DNA from: Herbaspirillum sp. RV1423
Lineage (GTDB): Bacteria > Pseudomonadota > Gammaproteobacteria > Burkholderiales > Burkholderiaceae_D
Assembly: GCF_000577615.1 (NCBI RefSeq)
Contig: NZ_CBXX010000007.1
Location: 124,001-188,000, forward strand
Length of the DNA: 64,000 nucleotides
Direction of reading: 5' to 3'
The translations under genes and the position numbers were made by a program. A model generated the notes under the pieces. It was given only the letters and a program-made list of their open reading frames with translations, did no database searches and was not told where the DNA came from. Of this stretch, positions 9,224-18,767 are shown one piece after another. The stretch's first letter is position 1, and each line of letters starts with the position of its first letter.

Positions 9224-9661
9224 CTATGCAGCGTAGCCGGTTTTCTCGTAAAAATAATGCAGCGCCGCTTCCGCGCATTCCTGGTCCTGTATCGCGGTGC
9301 CGGCGCTGATGCCGATGCCGCCGACCACCTGGCCGTCCACGCGCACCGGCAGGCCGCCGCCGATCACGCAGAAGTGGCCGCCGTTGGTGATGTGGATGCC
9401 GAAGGTCGGTTGTCCCGGCACGCACAACTGGTTGTAGACATGCGTGCCGTTGCGCGCCGCCGCCGCCGTGAAAGCCTTGTCGATGGCGATCGAAATGCTG
9501 CTGATCTTGGCGCCGTCCATGCGGTCGAAGCGGATCAGGTCGCCCGCTTCATCGGTCACGGCGATGCACATCGGGATATTCATCTCGAGTGCTTTCTGCG
9601 CAGCGCCCTCCAGCAGGATGACGCTTTCGGCGATGGAAAGTCGTTTTACGGTGAGCATCAT
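9224..9661 (-). CDS. GlcG/HbpS-family heme-binding-like protein (DUF336)
   Basis: A 145-residue single-domain protein of the GlcG/HbpS fold (ALEMNIPMCIAVTDEAGDLIRFDRMDGA, then FGIHITNGGHFCVIGGGLPV and VVGGIGISAG). Members recur in catabolic operons, and some bind heme or act as small isomerase/decarboxylase-like enzymes. The function here is unknown. ATG 9661 overlaps the TGA of the preceding DHDPS-family gene (ATGATG), so the two are translationally coupled. The frame extends upstream to 9886, but that part is a shadow of the upstream gene. Confidence 0.85.
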   Translation of the reverse strand: MMLTVKRLSIAESVILLEGAAQKALEMNIPMCIAVTDEAGDLIRFDRMDGAKISSISIAIDKAFTAAAARNGTHVYNQLCVPGQPTFGIHITNGGHFCVIGGGLPVRVDGQVVGGIGISAGTAIQDQECAEAALHYFYEKTGYAA

Positions 9662-10557
9662 GTCTCCTTGCTGAACAGATCGGTGGCATGCAGGCACGCG
9701 GTCATTTCTTCCAGATCGCGGCCTTGCAACGGCTTGAACGGCGGATACGGATTGCCGGCGTCGACGCCGACCGCCTTCAGCGCCGCCTTCGACACCGGCA
9801 ACAAACCGTGGCGCATCCAGCGCGCCGGGAACAGCGCGAACTGCGCCTGAAGACGCGTCGCTTCGGCCAGGTCGCCAGCCTGCCATGCTTCGATCAGCTT
9901 GCAGCCCAGTTCGGCCGCCGGCGGCGGCAGCGTACCGCCCGATCCGCCCAGTTGCAACGTGATCAGCAGCATCTGCATGGTGGTGTAGTACCTGGCCAGG
10001 CCGGCACGATCGATCTCCATGATCAGGCGCGACACGCGCGACAGATCGCGCGAACTTTCCTTGACGTATTTCACGCGATCGAGCCTGGCCAGTTCGATGG
10101 TGGCGTCGACCGAGACGTCGGCGCCCGGACCGGCATTGATATACAACACGATGGGCAGGCCGATCTCGCGCGACACGGCTTCGAAATAGGCAAGCTGCTC
10201 GCTCTGCGTCGACTCGCCGCCGAACGGGCGCGACGGCACCAGCAACTGTACCGCCTGCGCACCCAGCTTTTGGGCATAATGCGCCAGCTCGACGGCGACC
10301 TTGAACGAGGGATGTGAAATGCCGACAGCGGTCGGCACGCGGCCGTCGACGAACTCGATGGTATGGCGAATCAGTTCCTTGCGTTGCTCCAGCGTCAGGT
10401 AGTGATACTCCTGCACCTCGACGCCGGCGGCCACCACCATTTCCGGACGGCAGCGCTGCACCACGTAATCGACGCCGCGCTGCAACGCCGGATAATCGAC
10501 TTGCAGATCGTCGCCGAACGGCGTCAGCGGCGGAACCAGCAATCCTGCTGAATTCAT
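9658..10557 (-). CDS. Dihydrodipicolinate synthase-family aldolase/hydratase
   Basis: A class I aldolase-fold enzyme of 299 residues. The Schiff-base lysine is K166 (RVKYVKESSRD) and the supporting tyrosine is Y139 (VLYINAGPG). The threonine pair of true DapA (GTTGE) is replaced by AAGVEVQEYH, so this is not the lysine-pathway enzyme. Relatives in catabolic operons include hydratase-aldolases and deoxy-sugar-acid dehydratases. With a flavin monooxygenase upstream and an aldehyde dehydrogenase downstream, it may split an opened ring product into a keto acid and an aldehyde (inference). ATG 10557 follows AGGAGA. It overlaps the next gene by 4 bp. Confidence 0.88.
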   Translation of the reverse strand: MNSAGLLVPPLTPFGDDLQVDYPALQRGVDYVVQRCRPEMVVAAGVEVQEYHYLTLEQRKELIRHTIEFVDGRVPTAVGISHPSFKVAVELAHYAQKLGAQAVQLLVPSRPFGGESTQSEQLAYFEAVSREIGLPIVLYINAGPGADVSVDATIELARLDRVKYVKESSRDLSRVSRLIMEIDRAGLARYYTTMQMLLITLQLGGSGGTLPPPAAELGCKLIEAWQAGDLAEATRLQAQFALFPARWMRHGLLPVSKAALKAVGVDAGNPYPPFKPLQGRDLEEMTACLHATDLFSKET

Positions 10558-10628
10558 GAAAAATCTCCTCAATTTTTTATTGATGCTTGCTGTGCGGCCG
10601 TGCCTGGGCAGCGCCGCCCCGCGCACTC

Positions 10629-11888
10629 TTATACGAACGACGGACGCTTGCGCAGCGCTTCGATATCGAAGCCGGCGACGGCGCGATAACGATCGCCGAT
10701 CTCGCGCAATTCCTTGTCGGAAATGATGTCGTTGATATGGTCGAAACGCTTGCCGCCGGAGCGTTCGTACACTTCGCGCAACACCGTGTCAGGCGGATTG
10801 GCGCGGTTCATCAGCACCACCTTTGAAGTGGCCTGGACGCGCACTTCGTCGTATTCATTCAGCGCGTCCAGCGTCACGCCCTTGCGCTTGAAGCAGCCTG
10901 CGAGGTAACGTGCATCCAGGATGGCCTGGCCGGCACCGTTCGAGCCGCGCGGATACATCGGATGCGCCGCATCGCCGAGCAGCGTGATGCGGCCGGAGGT
11001 CCAGGTCGACAGGGGATCGCGATCGACCATCGGGAAGATCAGTACGGGATCGGTCTTCTGCAACAGCGCCGGCACGTCGAGCCAGTCGAAATGCCAGTCT
11101 CGGTACGGCTCGAAGAAGGCATCCAGCGAACTGACGCGGTTCCAGTCGTAGGACGCCGGACGCGGACGCTCCAGCGTCGCCACCCAGTTCATCAACTGGT
11201 TGCCTTCGGCGTCGATGTTGTTGCGGATCGGGTAGACCATCAGCTTGCCGACCGTCATCCAGCCGGCGCGAATGGTATTGGCCCCGCTGAGGAAAGGCTT
11301 GAAGGGCGTGACGCCGCGCCAGATCGTCAGTCCCGAATAAATCGGCTCGCCTTCCTGAGGATAGAGTTGCTTGCGCACCACCGAGTTGATGCCGTCGCAG
11401 CCGATCGCCACGCCGGCGCGCACCGGAGCGATCGCTTCGCCCTGCGCACCTTCGAACCGGATAGTGACACCATTGCTGTCCTGATCGACCTTGATGCAGC
11501 GATGGCCGGTGACCACGCTGTCGGGACCAAGACGCTCGATGACCGCATCCAGGAAAACCTTTTGCATGTCGCCGCGATGCAGCGAAAATTGCGGCCACGG
11601 ATAGCCTGCGGCCTCCCCCGCCGGTTCGGTGTAGATATGCTGACCGAACTGGTTGAAGTACGATGCATCCTTGGTGCGGATACCGACTTTGTCCAGCGCC
11701 GGCACCAGGCCCAGTTCGTCGAGTTCGCGCACGGCGTGCGGCATCAGGTTGATGCCGGCGCCGACCGCCCTGATTTCGGGAACTGCTTCATATACCCTGC
11801 AGCGCACGCCGATCTGATGCAAGCTCAACGCCAGGATCAGCCCTCCTGCGCCTGCGCCGATGATTGCCACTTCAGTGTCTTTTTCCAT
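10629..11888 (-). CDS. FAD-dependent aromatic-ring monooxygenase
   Basis: A group A flavoprotein hydroxylase of 419 residues. It has an N-terminal FAD-binding GAGAGG (residues 11-16), a DG motif in GCDGINSVVR near residue 164, and a GD motif in LLGDAAHPMYPRGSNGAGQA near residue 305. It resembles salicylate or 3-hydroxybenzoate hydroxylases and PhzS-type enzymes. It should use NAD(P)H and O2 to hydroxylate, or oxidatively decarboxylate, an aromatic or N-heteroaromatic acid. It is the first gene of the minus-strand catabolic operon, 71 bp ahead of the aldolase-family gene. The exact substrate cannot be read from sequence. Confidence 0.92.
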   Translation of the reverse strand: MEKDTEVAIIGAGAGGLILALSLHQIGVRCRVYEAVPEIRAVGAGINLMPHAVRELDELGLVPALDKVGIRTKDASYFNQFGQHIYTEPAGEAAGYPWPQFSLHRGDMQKVFLDAVIERLGPDSVVTGHRCIKVDQDSNGVTIRFEGAQGEAIAPVRAGVAIGCDGINSVVRKQLYPQEGEPIYSGLTIWRGVTPFKPFLSGANTIRAGWMTVGKLMVYPIRNNIDAEGNQLMNWVATLERPRPASYDWNRVSSLDAFFEPYRDWHFDWLDVPALLQKTDPVLIFPMVDRDPLSTWTSGRITLLGDAAHPMYPRGSNGAGQAILDARYLAGCFKRKGVTLDALNEYDEVRVQATSKVVLMNRANPPDTVLREVYERSGGKRFDHINDIISDKELREIGDRYRAVAGFDIEALRKRPSFV

Positions 11889-11970
11889 TCTTCCTTGCCT
11901 CCAAATCAATTTAAAAAATCACACACACGAATGTTTTTTTAGATGTCTGGAGAAAATTATAAGGAGAATG

Positions 11971-11991
11971 TTCATATTTGAAAAATATGAA
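11971..11991 (-). promoter_or_regulatory. Palindromic operator upstream of the catabolic operon
   Basis: A perfect inverted repeat, TTCATATTT and AAATATGAA around a 3-bp GAA centre, about 82 bp before the monooxygenase ATG. It contains the T-N11-A geometry of LysR sites. The obvious candidate ligand is the LysR regulator encoded at the end of the same operon. This is the only strong palindrome I see in the 254-bp gap between the monooxygenase and fisR. Confidence 0.6.
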
Positions 11992-12142
11992 TTAGGTCTA
12001 ACATGCAGATGAAATACATATACTTATCGGGCGCAATGAAATTGACCTGAAAGCCGCATGTGAAGCGGCTTTCCGCCAAACTGAGCAAATCGGCGAGCGC
12101 AAGGCGTCCCCGCAAATTGACACCGCACAGGAAAAAATGGCG

Positions 12143-13528
<1,386 letters not shown>

Positions 13529-13608
13529 GAAGTGCCGCCTTTCGCGCCATCGATGCGCCGTTGGGATAAGAGGGATCGACTATCCGCATTTCCGCCACAA
13601 CTGTCAAT

Positions 13609-13634
13609 ATGGCAGTGCCATGACAGTCATGGCA
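13609..13634 (+). promoter_or_regulatory. Overlapping palindromes, probable FisR upstream activator sites
   Basis: Two overlapping perfect inverted repeats: ATGGCAGTGCCAT (13609-13621) and TGCCATGACAGTCATGGCA (13616-13634). A further ATGGCAGTCCCAT follows immediately. They lie about 105-130 bp upstream of the sigma-54 promoter, the usual distance for an enhancer, and between divergent fisR and pdo. Confidence 0.7.
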
Positions 13635-13738
13635 GTCCCATGCAGCTCCGCGCCGTGCGTCGCAATACTTGCCGCGCATCCACAAAAACCATACAAAACA
13701 AGCGACTAGAACAAGAGGAGGAAGAGGATACGGCCATA

Positions 13739-13754
13739 TGGTACGGATTCTGCT
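13739..13754 (+). promoter_or_regulatory. Sigma-54 (-24/-12) promoter of pdo-sqr-tauE
   Basis: TGGTACGGATTCTGCT matches the sigma-54 consensus TGGCACG-N4-TTGCW. The invariant GG (13740-13741) and GC (13752-13753) are exactly 10 bases apart. It lies 67 bp before the pdo ATG. The neighbouring FisR activator supports it. Confidence 0.82.
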
Positions 13755-13820
13755 GAAACGCTTTCCGATGACAACCCGCATCCCTGCCGCAGACAGGATG
13801 CTTTTTGAAGAGACACTCTT

Positions 13821-14705
13821 ATGGACAAGCTTAGTCCGATGCATATCGAAGGCCTGCATGACGCAGTGACCGGAACCGTCAGCTATATCGTCATGGACAT
13901 GGCCAGCCGCCAATGCGCGCTGGTCGACACGGTGCTGGATTACGATCCCAAATCGGGCCGCACCTCCACCGATAGCGCAGACCGCCTGGCCGCCCGCGTG
14001 CGCGAACTCGGAGCCACCGTGCAATGGCTGCTGGAAAGCCATGTTCACGCCGACCATCTGTCCGCCGCACCTTATCTGAAACAATTGTTCGGCGGCAAAC
14101 TCGGCATCGGCAGCCACATTACCGAAGTACAAAGCGTGTTCGGCAAGCTGTTCAATGCCGGCGTCGGCTTCGCGCGCGACGGCAGCCAGTTCGACCATCT
14201 GTTTCGCGACGGCGAAAAATTCACCATCGGCAAGCTGAACGCCACCGCGATGCACACGCCCGGCCATACGCCGGCCTGCATGACTTACGTGGTCGACGAC
14301 GGCGCCTCCATGGCCGCCTTTGTCGGCGACACGCTGTTCATGCCCGACTACGGGACGGCGCGCTGCGACTTCCCCGGCGGCGATGCGCACGTCCTCTATC
14401 GCTCGATCAACAAAGTGCTGAGCCTGCCGCCGCAGACGCTCCTCTACATGTGCCACGACTATCAGCCTGACGGCCGCGAAGTCCAGTTCATCAGCACCGT
14501 GGCGCAAGAACGCAAGGACAACATCCATGTGCATGACGGCGTCACCGAAGAAGCCTTCGTCGCCATGCGCACCGCGCGCGACGCCACGCTCGCCACGCCG
14601 GTGCTGATGCTGCCCTCGGTGCAGGTCAACATGCGCGCCGGCCATCTGCCCGAGCCGGAAGACAACGGCATTTGCTACCTGAAGATCCCGATCAACGCAC
14701 TCTGA
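13821..14705 (+). CDS. pdo: Persulfide dioxygenase (ETHE1/Blh-type)
   Basis: An iron(II) metallo-beta-lactamase-fold enzyme that oxidises glutathione persulfide to sulfite in the cytoplasm. At 294 residues it is in the bacterial Blh/PDO subgroup. Metal ligands are visible in HVHADH (H74, H76, with D78/H79), H149 in HTPGHTP and D170 in VGDTLF. ATG 13821 is chosen; the next in-frame start would remove the first strand. It is the first gene behind the sigma-54 promoter, followed 64 bp later by sqr and then tauE, a complete sulfide-to-sulfite route under FisR. Confidence 0.95.
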   Translation: MDKLSPMHIEGLHDAVTGTVSYIVMDMASRQCALVDTVLDYDPKSGRTSTDSADRLAARVRELGATVQWLLESHVHADHLSAAPYLKQLFGGKLGIGSHITEVQSVFGKLFNAGVGFARDGSQFDHLFRDGEKFTIGKLNATAMHTPGHTPACMTYVVDDGASMAAFVGDTLFMPDYGTARCDFPGGDAHVLYRSINKVLSLPPQTLLYMCHDYQPDGREVQFISTVAQERKDNIHVHDGVTEEAFVAMRTARDATLATPVLMLPSVQVNMRAGHLPEPEDNGICYLKIPINAL

Positions 14706-14769
14706 AACATCGCCCGCACTTCGCACCACCATTAAATAAAAACAAACAATTCCACAGAGACCACATGCC

Positions 14770-16065
14770 ATGAATACATCCGCCACCGGCGGCGAGCCTG
14801 CCCTCGCCGCACAGCCCTTTCGCATCGCCGACGCCACCTACGAAATCGTCATCGTCGGCGGCGGGACAGCCGGCATCGCCGCCGCAACCAGCCTGCTGGC
14901 GCGCCGTCCCGACCTCGACATCGCCATCATCGACGCCGCCGACGTGCATTACTACCAGCCGGGCTGGACCATGGTCGGCGGCGGCATATTCACGCCCGAG
15001 GAAACCGTGCGCACCATGGCGGCGGTCATGCCGGCAGGCGTGCGCTGGCTGAAGTCGCACGTGGCCGCCTTCGAACCGGAACGCCACGCCGTGGTGCTCG
15101 ACGATTGCCGCGTGGTCCACTACAAGCAACTGATCGTCTGCCCCGGACTCAAGCTGGACTGGGACATGATCGAAGGTCTCAGCGAGACCTTGGGCCGCAA
15201 CGGCGTGACGTCGAACTATCAATTCCAGTCCGCGCCCCGTACCTGGGAAAACGTGCGTGCGCTGCGCAGCGGACGCGCGATCTTCACGCAACCGCCGATG
15301 CCGATCAAGTGCGCCGGCGCACCGCAAAAGGCGATGTATCTCGCTGCCGATCACTGGAAAAAATCCGGCGCACTCAACCACATCGATATCGAGTTCTGCA
15401 ATGCCGGCGGCGTGCTGTTCGGCGTGGCCGCCTATGTGCCGGCGTTGATGGAATACATCGAAGCCTACGGCATCCAGCTCCGCTTCAACCATAACCTGGT
15501 CGCCGTAGACGGCGGCGCCAGGACCGCGACCTTTGTCCGCACCGGCGCCGACGGCGCGAAAGACACAGTGGTCAAGGAGTTCGACATGCTGCACGTGGTG
15601 CCGCCGCAGACCGCTCCCAACTTCGTCCGTTCCAGTCCGCTGGCCGATGCCGTCGGGTGGGTCGATGTCGATCCGGCCACGCTGCGCCACAAGTCGTTCG
15701 AGAACATCTTCGCGCTGGGCGACGTCGCCAACACCACGAATGCCAAGACCGCCGCGGCCGTGCGCAAGCAGGCGCCGGTGGTCGCACACAATGTGCTGGC
15801 CGGGCTCGGCAAGAGCGCCGACAAGCGCCTGCACCATTACAACGGCTACGGCTCCTGTCCGCTGACGGTCGAACGCGGCAAGATCGTGCTGGCCGAATTC
15901 CTGTATGGCGGCAAAGTCGCGCCGACCTTCCCGTCGTGGCTGATCGACGGCACCAGGCCGTCGTCGCTGGCGTGGCAACTGAAACAACGCGTGCTGCCGA
16001 AACTGTACTGGGAAGGGATGCTCAAGGGCCACGAATGGCTGGCGCGCCTGGAGCAGGAGCACTGA
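14770..16065 (+). CDS. sqr: Sulfide:quinone oxidoreductase, type II
   Basis: A membrane-associated flavoprotein of 431 residues that oxidises sulfide to sulfane sulfur and reduces quinone. It has the FAD-binding GGGTAG near residues 30-35 and the HYYQPGWTMVGGG segment of type II enzymes. The redox cysteines are C181 (PIKCAGAP) and C363 (GYGSCPL), equivalent to human SQOR Cys201 and Cys379. A second Rossmann-type GDVAN motif is near 318. Partner enzymes PDO (upstream) and TauE exporter (34 bp downstream) complete the pathway. Confidence 0.95.
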   Translation: MNTSATGGEPALAAQPFRIADATYEIVIVGGGTAGIAAATSLLARRPDLDIAIIDAADVHYYQPGWTMVGGGIFTPEETVRTMAAVMPAGVRWLKSHVAAFEPERHAVVLDDCRVVHYKQLIVCPGLKLDWDMIEGLSETLGRNGVTSNYQFQSAPRTWENVRALRSGRAIFTQPPMPIKCAGAPQKAMYLAADHWKKSGALNHIDIEFCNAGGVLFGVAAYVPALMEYIEAYGIQLRFNHNLVAVDGGARTATFVRTGADGAKDTVVKEFDMLHVVPPQTAPNFVRSSPLADAVGWVDVDPATLRHKSFENIFALGDVANTTNAKTAAAVRKQAPVVAHNVLAGLGKSADKRLHHYNGYGSCPLTVERGKIVLAEFLYGGKVAPTFPSWLIDGTRPSSLAWQLKQRVLPKLYWEGMLKGHEWLARLEQEH

Positions 16066-16099
16066 TGCGCGCCGCGCCGCAGGTCGAAGGAGAACGGCA

Positions 16100-16900
16100 A
16101 TGCTGCTGAATGCGGGACTCGGCTTCGCCATCGGCGTCATCCTCGCGCTGACGGGCGCCGGCGGCGGCATCCTGGCGGTGCCGGTATTGATGTTCGGCGC
16201 CGGGCTCAGCGCTTCCCAGGCCGGTCCCATCGGCCTGATGGCGGTCGGCATGGCGGCGGCCCTGGGCGCATTGCTGGGATTGCGGGCCGGCATCGTGCGC
16301 TACAAGGCGTCGCTGCTGATCGCCGCGAGCGGCATGGTGATGGCGCCGCCCGGACTGTGGCTGGCGCACCATAGCGACAACCGCTGGCTGACGCTGCTGT
16401 TCGCCGCGGTGCTGCTGTATGTGGCACTGCGCATGCTGCGCCAAAGCAGGCGCAGTGCGGCGCCGGAGGCAAGCCCCTTGCAGAAAAATCCCCCCTGCAT
16501 CCGCAATACCGAGACCGGAAAAATCATCTGGACCACGCCCTGCGCGCGGGCACTGGGATTGTCCGGCGCCATCGCCGGCTTTCTTTCCGGCTTGCTCGGC
16601 GTGGGCGGCGGCTTCGTGATGGTGCCGGCGCTGCAGCGCTACACCGACCTGGCGATGCAATCCGTGGTCGCGACCTCGCTTGCCGTGATTGCGCTGGTCT
16701 CGGCAACGGGCGTGGCCTCAAGCGCGCTCGCCGGTCAGTTGGACTGGACCGTGGCGCTGCCGTTCTCGGGCGGCGCGCTGATCGGCATGCTGGGCGGACG
16801 CATGCTGTCGGCACGCCTGTCCGGCCCTCGTCTGCAACAAGGATTCGGCGCCGTCGCCGGGTTGGTAGCGATCGGGATGGTCGTCAAAGCTGTACTTTGA
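16100..16900 (+). CDS. TauE/SafE-family sulfite/anion exporter
   Basis: A 266-residue membrane protein with about eight hydrophobic segments and two glycine-rich repeats (TGAGGGILAVPVLMFGAGLS near the N terminus, GLLGVGGGFVMVPAL near the middle), the hallmark of TauE/SafE/DUF81 transporters. In sulfide-oxidation clusters these proteins are thought to export the sulfite made by PDO. It is third in the pdo-sqr operon, with a short gap and a GGAGAACGGCA ribosome binding site. Confidence 0.9.
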   Translation: MLLNAGLGFAIGVILALTGAGGGILAVPVLMFGAGLSASQAGPIGLMAVGMAAALGALLGLRAGIVRYKASLLIAASGMVMAPPGLWLAHHSDNRWLTLLFAAVLLYVALRMLRQSRRSAAPEASPLQKNPPCIRNTETGKIIWTTPCARALGLSGAIAGFLSGLLGVGGGFVMVPALQRYTDLAMQSVVATSLAVIALVSATGVASSALAGQLDWTVALPFSGGALIGMLGGRMLSARLSGPRLQQGFGAVAGLVAIGMVVKAVL

Positions 16901-16972
16901 GGTATTGACGGCCTGAAGAAAGATGTCGCGCCCGCGGCATCCATCAACGACTATTTCCATAAGAACAGAGAC

Positions 16973-18610
16973 ATGAAAATTGCAAACCTCAAGGTTGGGA
17001 CAAGACTGGGAATCGGGTTCGCCATTGTGCTGGCGCTGGCGATCGTATCCACCGCCATCGGCATCTGGAACATGCGCCAGGTGGCGATGGCGACGCAGCG
17101 CATGATGGCCGCGCCGCTGGCAAAGGAAAGAACGGTGTCGGACTGGTATTTCAACATCAGCGCGGCCGTCATCCGCACCTCCTTCATCATCGAAAGCAAC
17201 GACAACACGCTTCCTGACAAGTTTGCCGCCGACATCGCCGCCGGCGCCAAGAAAGCCGCCGCCATCCAGAACACCTTCGAACTGACTTCCGACAGGGAAA
17301 GGGCAATGTACGCAGGCATCAAAACCTATCGCGAAAAATTCCAGGTCGCCAAGAACGCCGCGATGAAGGCCAAGCAAGCCAACGATCCGTCCGAAACCGC
17401 GCGGGTGTACCAGACCGAATTCAAACCCGTCGCGCAAGGCTACGAAGCGGTGGTGCTGGATTTCCTGAAGCTGCAGCGTGAAACCATCGACGCCACCGCC
17501 CAGCAGATTGCCGATCTGTACGATAAAAGCTTGCGGCTAAGCATCCTGCTGGGCGTGCTGATCGTGGCGCTCGGCGCGCTCTGCGCCTGGATGATTTCAC
17601 GCTCCATCACGCGCCCGCTGGCGACCGCCATCGGCGTCGCGCAAACCGTGGCCTCGGGCGATCTGACCAGCCATATCGAGGTAAATACGACGGACGAAAC
17701 CGGACAACTGATGCAGGCGCTGAAGGACATGAACGGCAGTCTGCTGAAAGTGGTCGGGGCCGTGCGCCACGGTACCGACGCCATCGCCACCGCGTCCGGC
17801 GAAATCGCCGCCGGCAACCTGGACCTGTCCGCGCGTACCGAGCAGCAGGCCGCGTCGCTGGAAGAAACCGCATCGTCGATCGAAGAGCTGACCTCGACCG
17901 TCAGGCAGAACGCCGACAACGCGCAGCAGGCCAACCAGCTTGCCGCCTCGGCGTCCGAAGTCGCGGTGCGCGGCGGCGCCGTGGTATCTGAGGTGGTCGA
18001 CACGATGGATGCGATCAATGAATCGTCGAAGAAGATCGTCGACATCATCAGCGTGATCGACGGCATCGCCTTCCAGACCAATATCCTCGCATTGAATGCC
18101 GCGGTGGAAGCCGCCCGCGCCGGCGACCAGGGCCGCGGCTTCGCGGTGGTCGCATCGGAAGTACGCAGCCTGGCGCAGCGTTCGGCCGCCGCGGCCAAGG
18201 AAATCAAGGGCCTGATCGGAGATTCGGTGAACCGCACCGACGCCGGCGTGCGCCTGGTCCGGCAAGCCGGCATCACTATGAGCGAAGTGGTGGACAGCAT
18301 CCGCAACGTCACTACCGTGATGAACGAGATTTCGACCGCCAGCCACGAACAAACCATCGGCATCGAACAGGTCAATCAGACGATTTCGCAAATGGACGAA
18401 GTCACCCAGCAAAACGCCGCCCTGGTGGAACAGGCTGCCGCAGCGGCGACATCGCTGCAACACCAGAGCGACAACCTGCTCGGCGTGGTCAGCGTATTCA
18501 GGATCGGCGCGGCGCAGGAAGCGCCCGGACCGTTGCGAAACATCACTGTCGCGAACGCCCCTATCGCATTGCCGGCACATGGCAATGCGGCAGCGCCCCT
18601 GCGCCTCTGA
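16973..18610 (+). CDS. Methyl-accepting chemotaxis protein
   Basis: A 545-residue transducer. It has an N-terminal membrane segment (about 12-32), a periplasmic four-helix-bundle-like sensor (about 33-188), a second membrane segment (LSILLGVLIVALGALCAWMI, about 189-208), HAMP, and a cytoplasmic coiled coil. The conserved signalling tip reads FQTNILALNAAVEAARAG. The last residues lack the NWETF-type pentapeptide that recruits CheR. The ligand is unknown. It stands alone, 72 bp after tauE, and could be carried on the same transcript by readthrough. Confidence 0.95.
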   Translation: MKIANLKVGTRLGIGFAIVLALAIVSTAIGIWNMRQVAMATQRMMAAPLAKERTVSDWYFNISAAVIRTSFIIESNDNTLPDKFAADIAAGAKKAAAIQNTFELTSDRERAMYAGIKTYREKFQVAKNAAMKAKQANDPSETARVYQTEFKPVAQGYEAVVLDFLKLQRETIDATAQQIADLYDKSLRLSILLGVLIVALGALCAWMISRSITRPLATAIGVAQTVASGDLTSHIEVNTTDETGQLMQALKDMNGSLLKVVGAVRHGTDAIATASGEIAAGNLDLSARTEQQAASLEETASSIEELTSTVRQNADNAQQANQLAASASEVAVRGGAVVSEVVDTMDAINESSKKIVDIISVIDGIAFQTNILALNAAVEAARAGDQGRGFAVVASEVRSLAQRSAAAAKEIKGLIGDSVNRTDAGVRLVRQAGITMSEVVDSIRNVTTVMNEISTASHEQTIGIEQVNQTISQMDEVTQQNAALVEQAAAAATSLQHQSDNLLGVVSVFRIGAAQEAPGPLRNITVANAPIALPAHGNAAAPLRL

Positions 18611-18615
18611 GCCTG

Positions 18616-18641
18616 GGCGCCGCGGCAACCGTTGCGGCGCC
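18616..18641 (+). terminator. Stem-loop after the chemoreceptor gene
   Basis: Perfect 8-bp arms GGCGCCGC and GCGGCGCC around a 10-base loop, 6 bp after the stop. No T-tract follows, so it may be a 3'-end-stabilising hairpin or a Rho-assisted site rather than a classic terminator. Confidence 0.4.
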
Positions 18642-18767
18642 GGCTTCGGCGCCCGGCATGCTTTGCATAAATACCAGCCTTGTCATCAATTCGACATATT
18701 TGGCGCTTACTCTTGGGAAAAAGCGCTTCGCGGCCACCGCGAGGACATCCCGAATTGAGGCGGAAGA

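Noticed and set aside
9658-10557. DapA of lysine biosynthesis
   Set aside because: The Schiff-base lysine and tyrosine are present but the TT motif needed for aspartate semialdehyde chemistry is replaced, and the context is catabolic.
13630-13643. GG-N9-GC near ATGGCAGTCCCATGCA as a sigma-54 promoter
   Set aside because: Spacing is 9 instead of 10 and it sits inside the palindromic activator region; TGGTACGGATTCTGCT at 13739 fits better.
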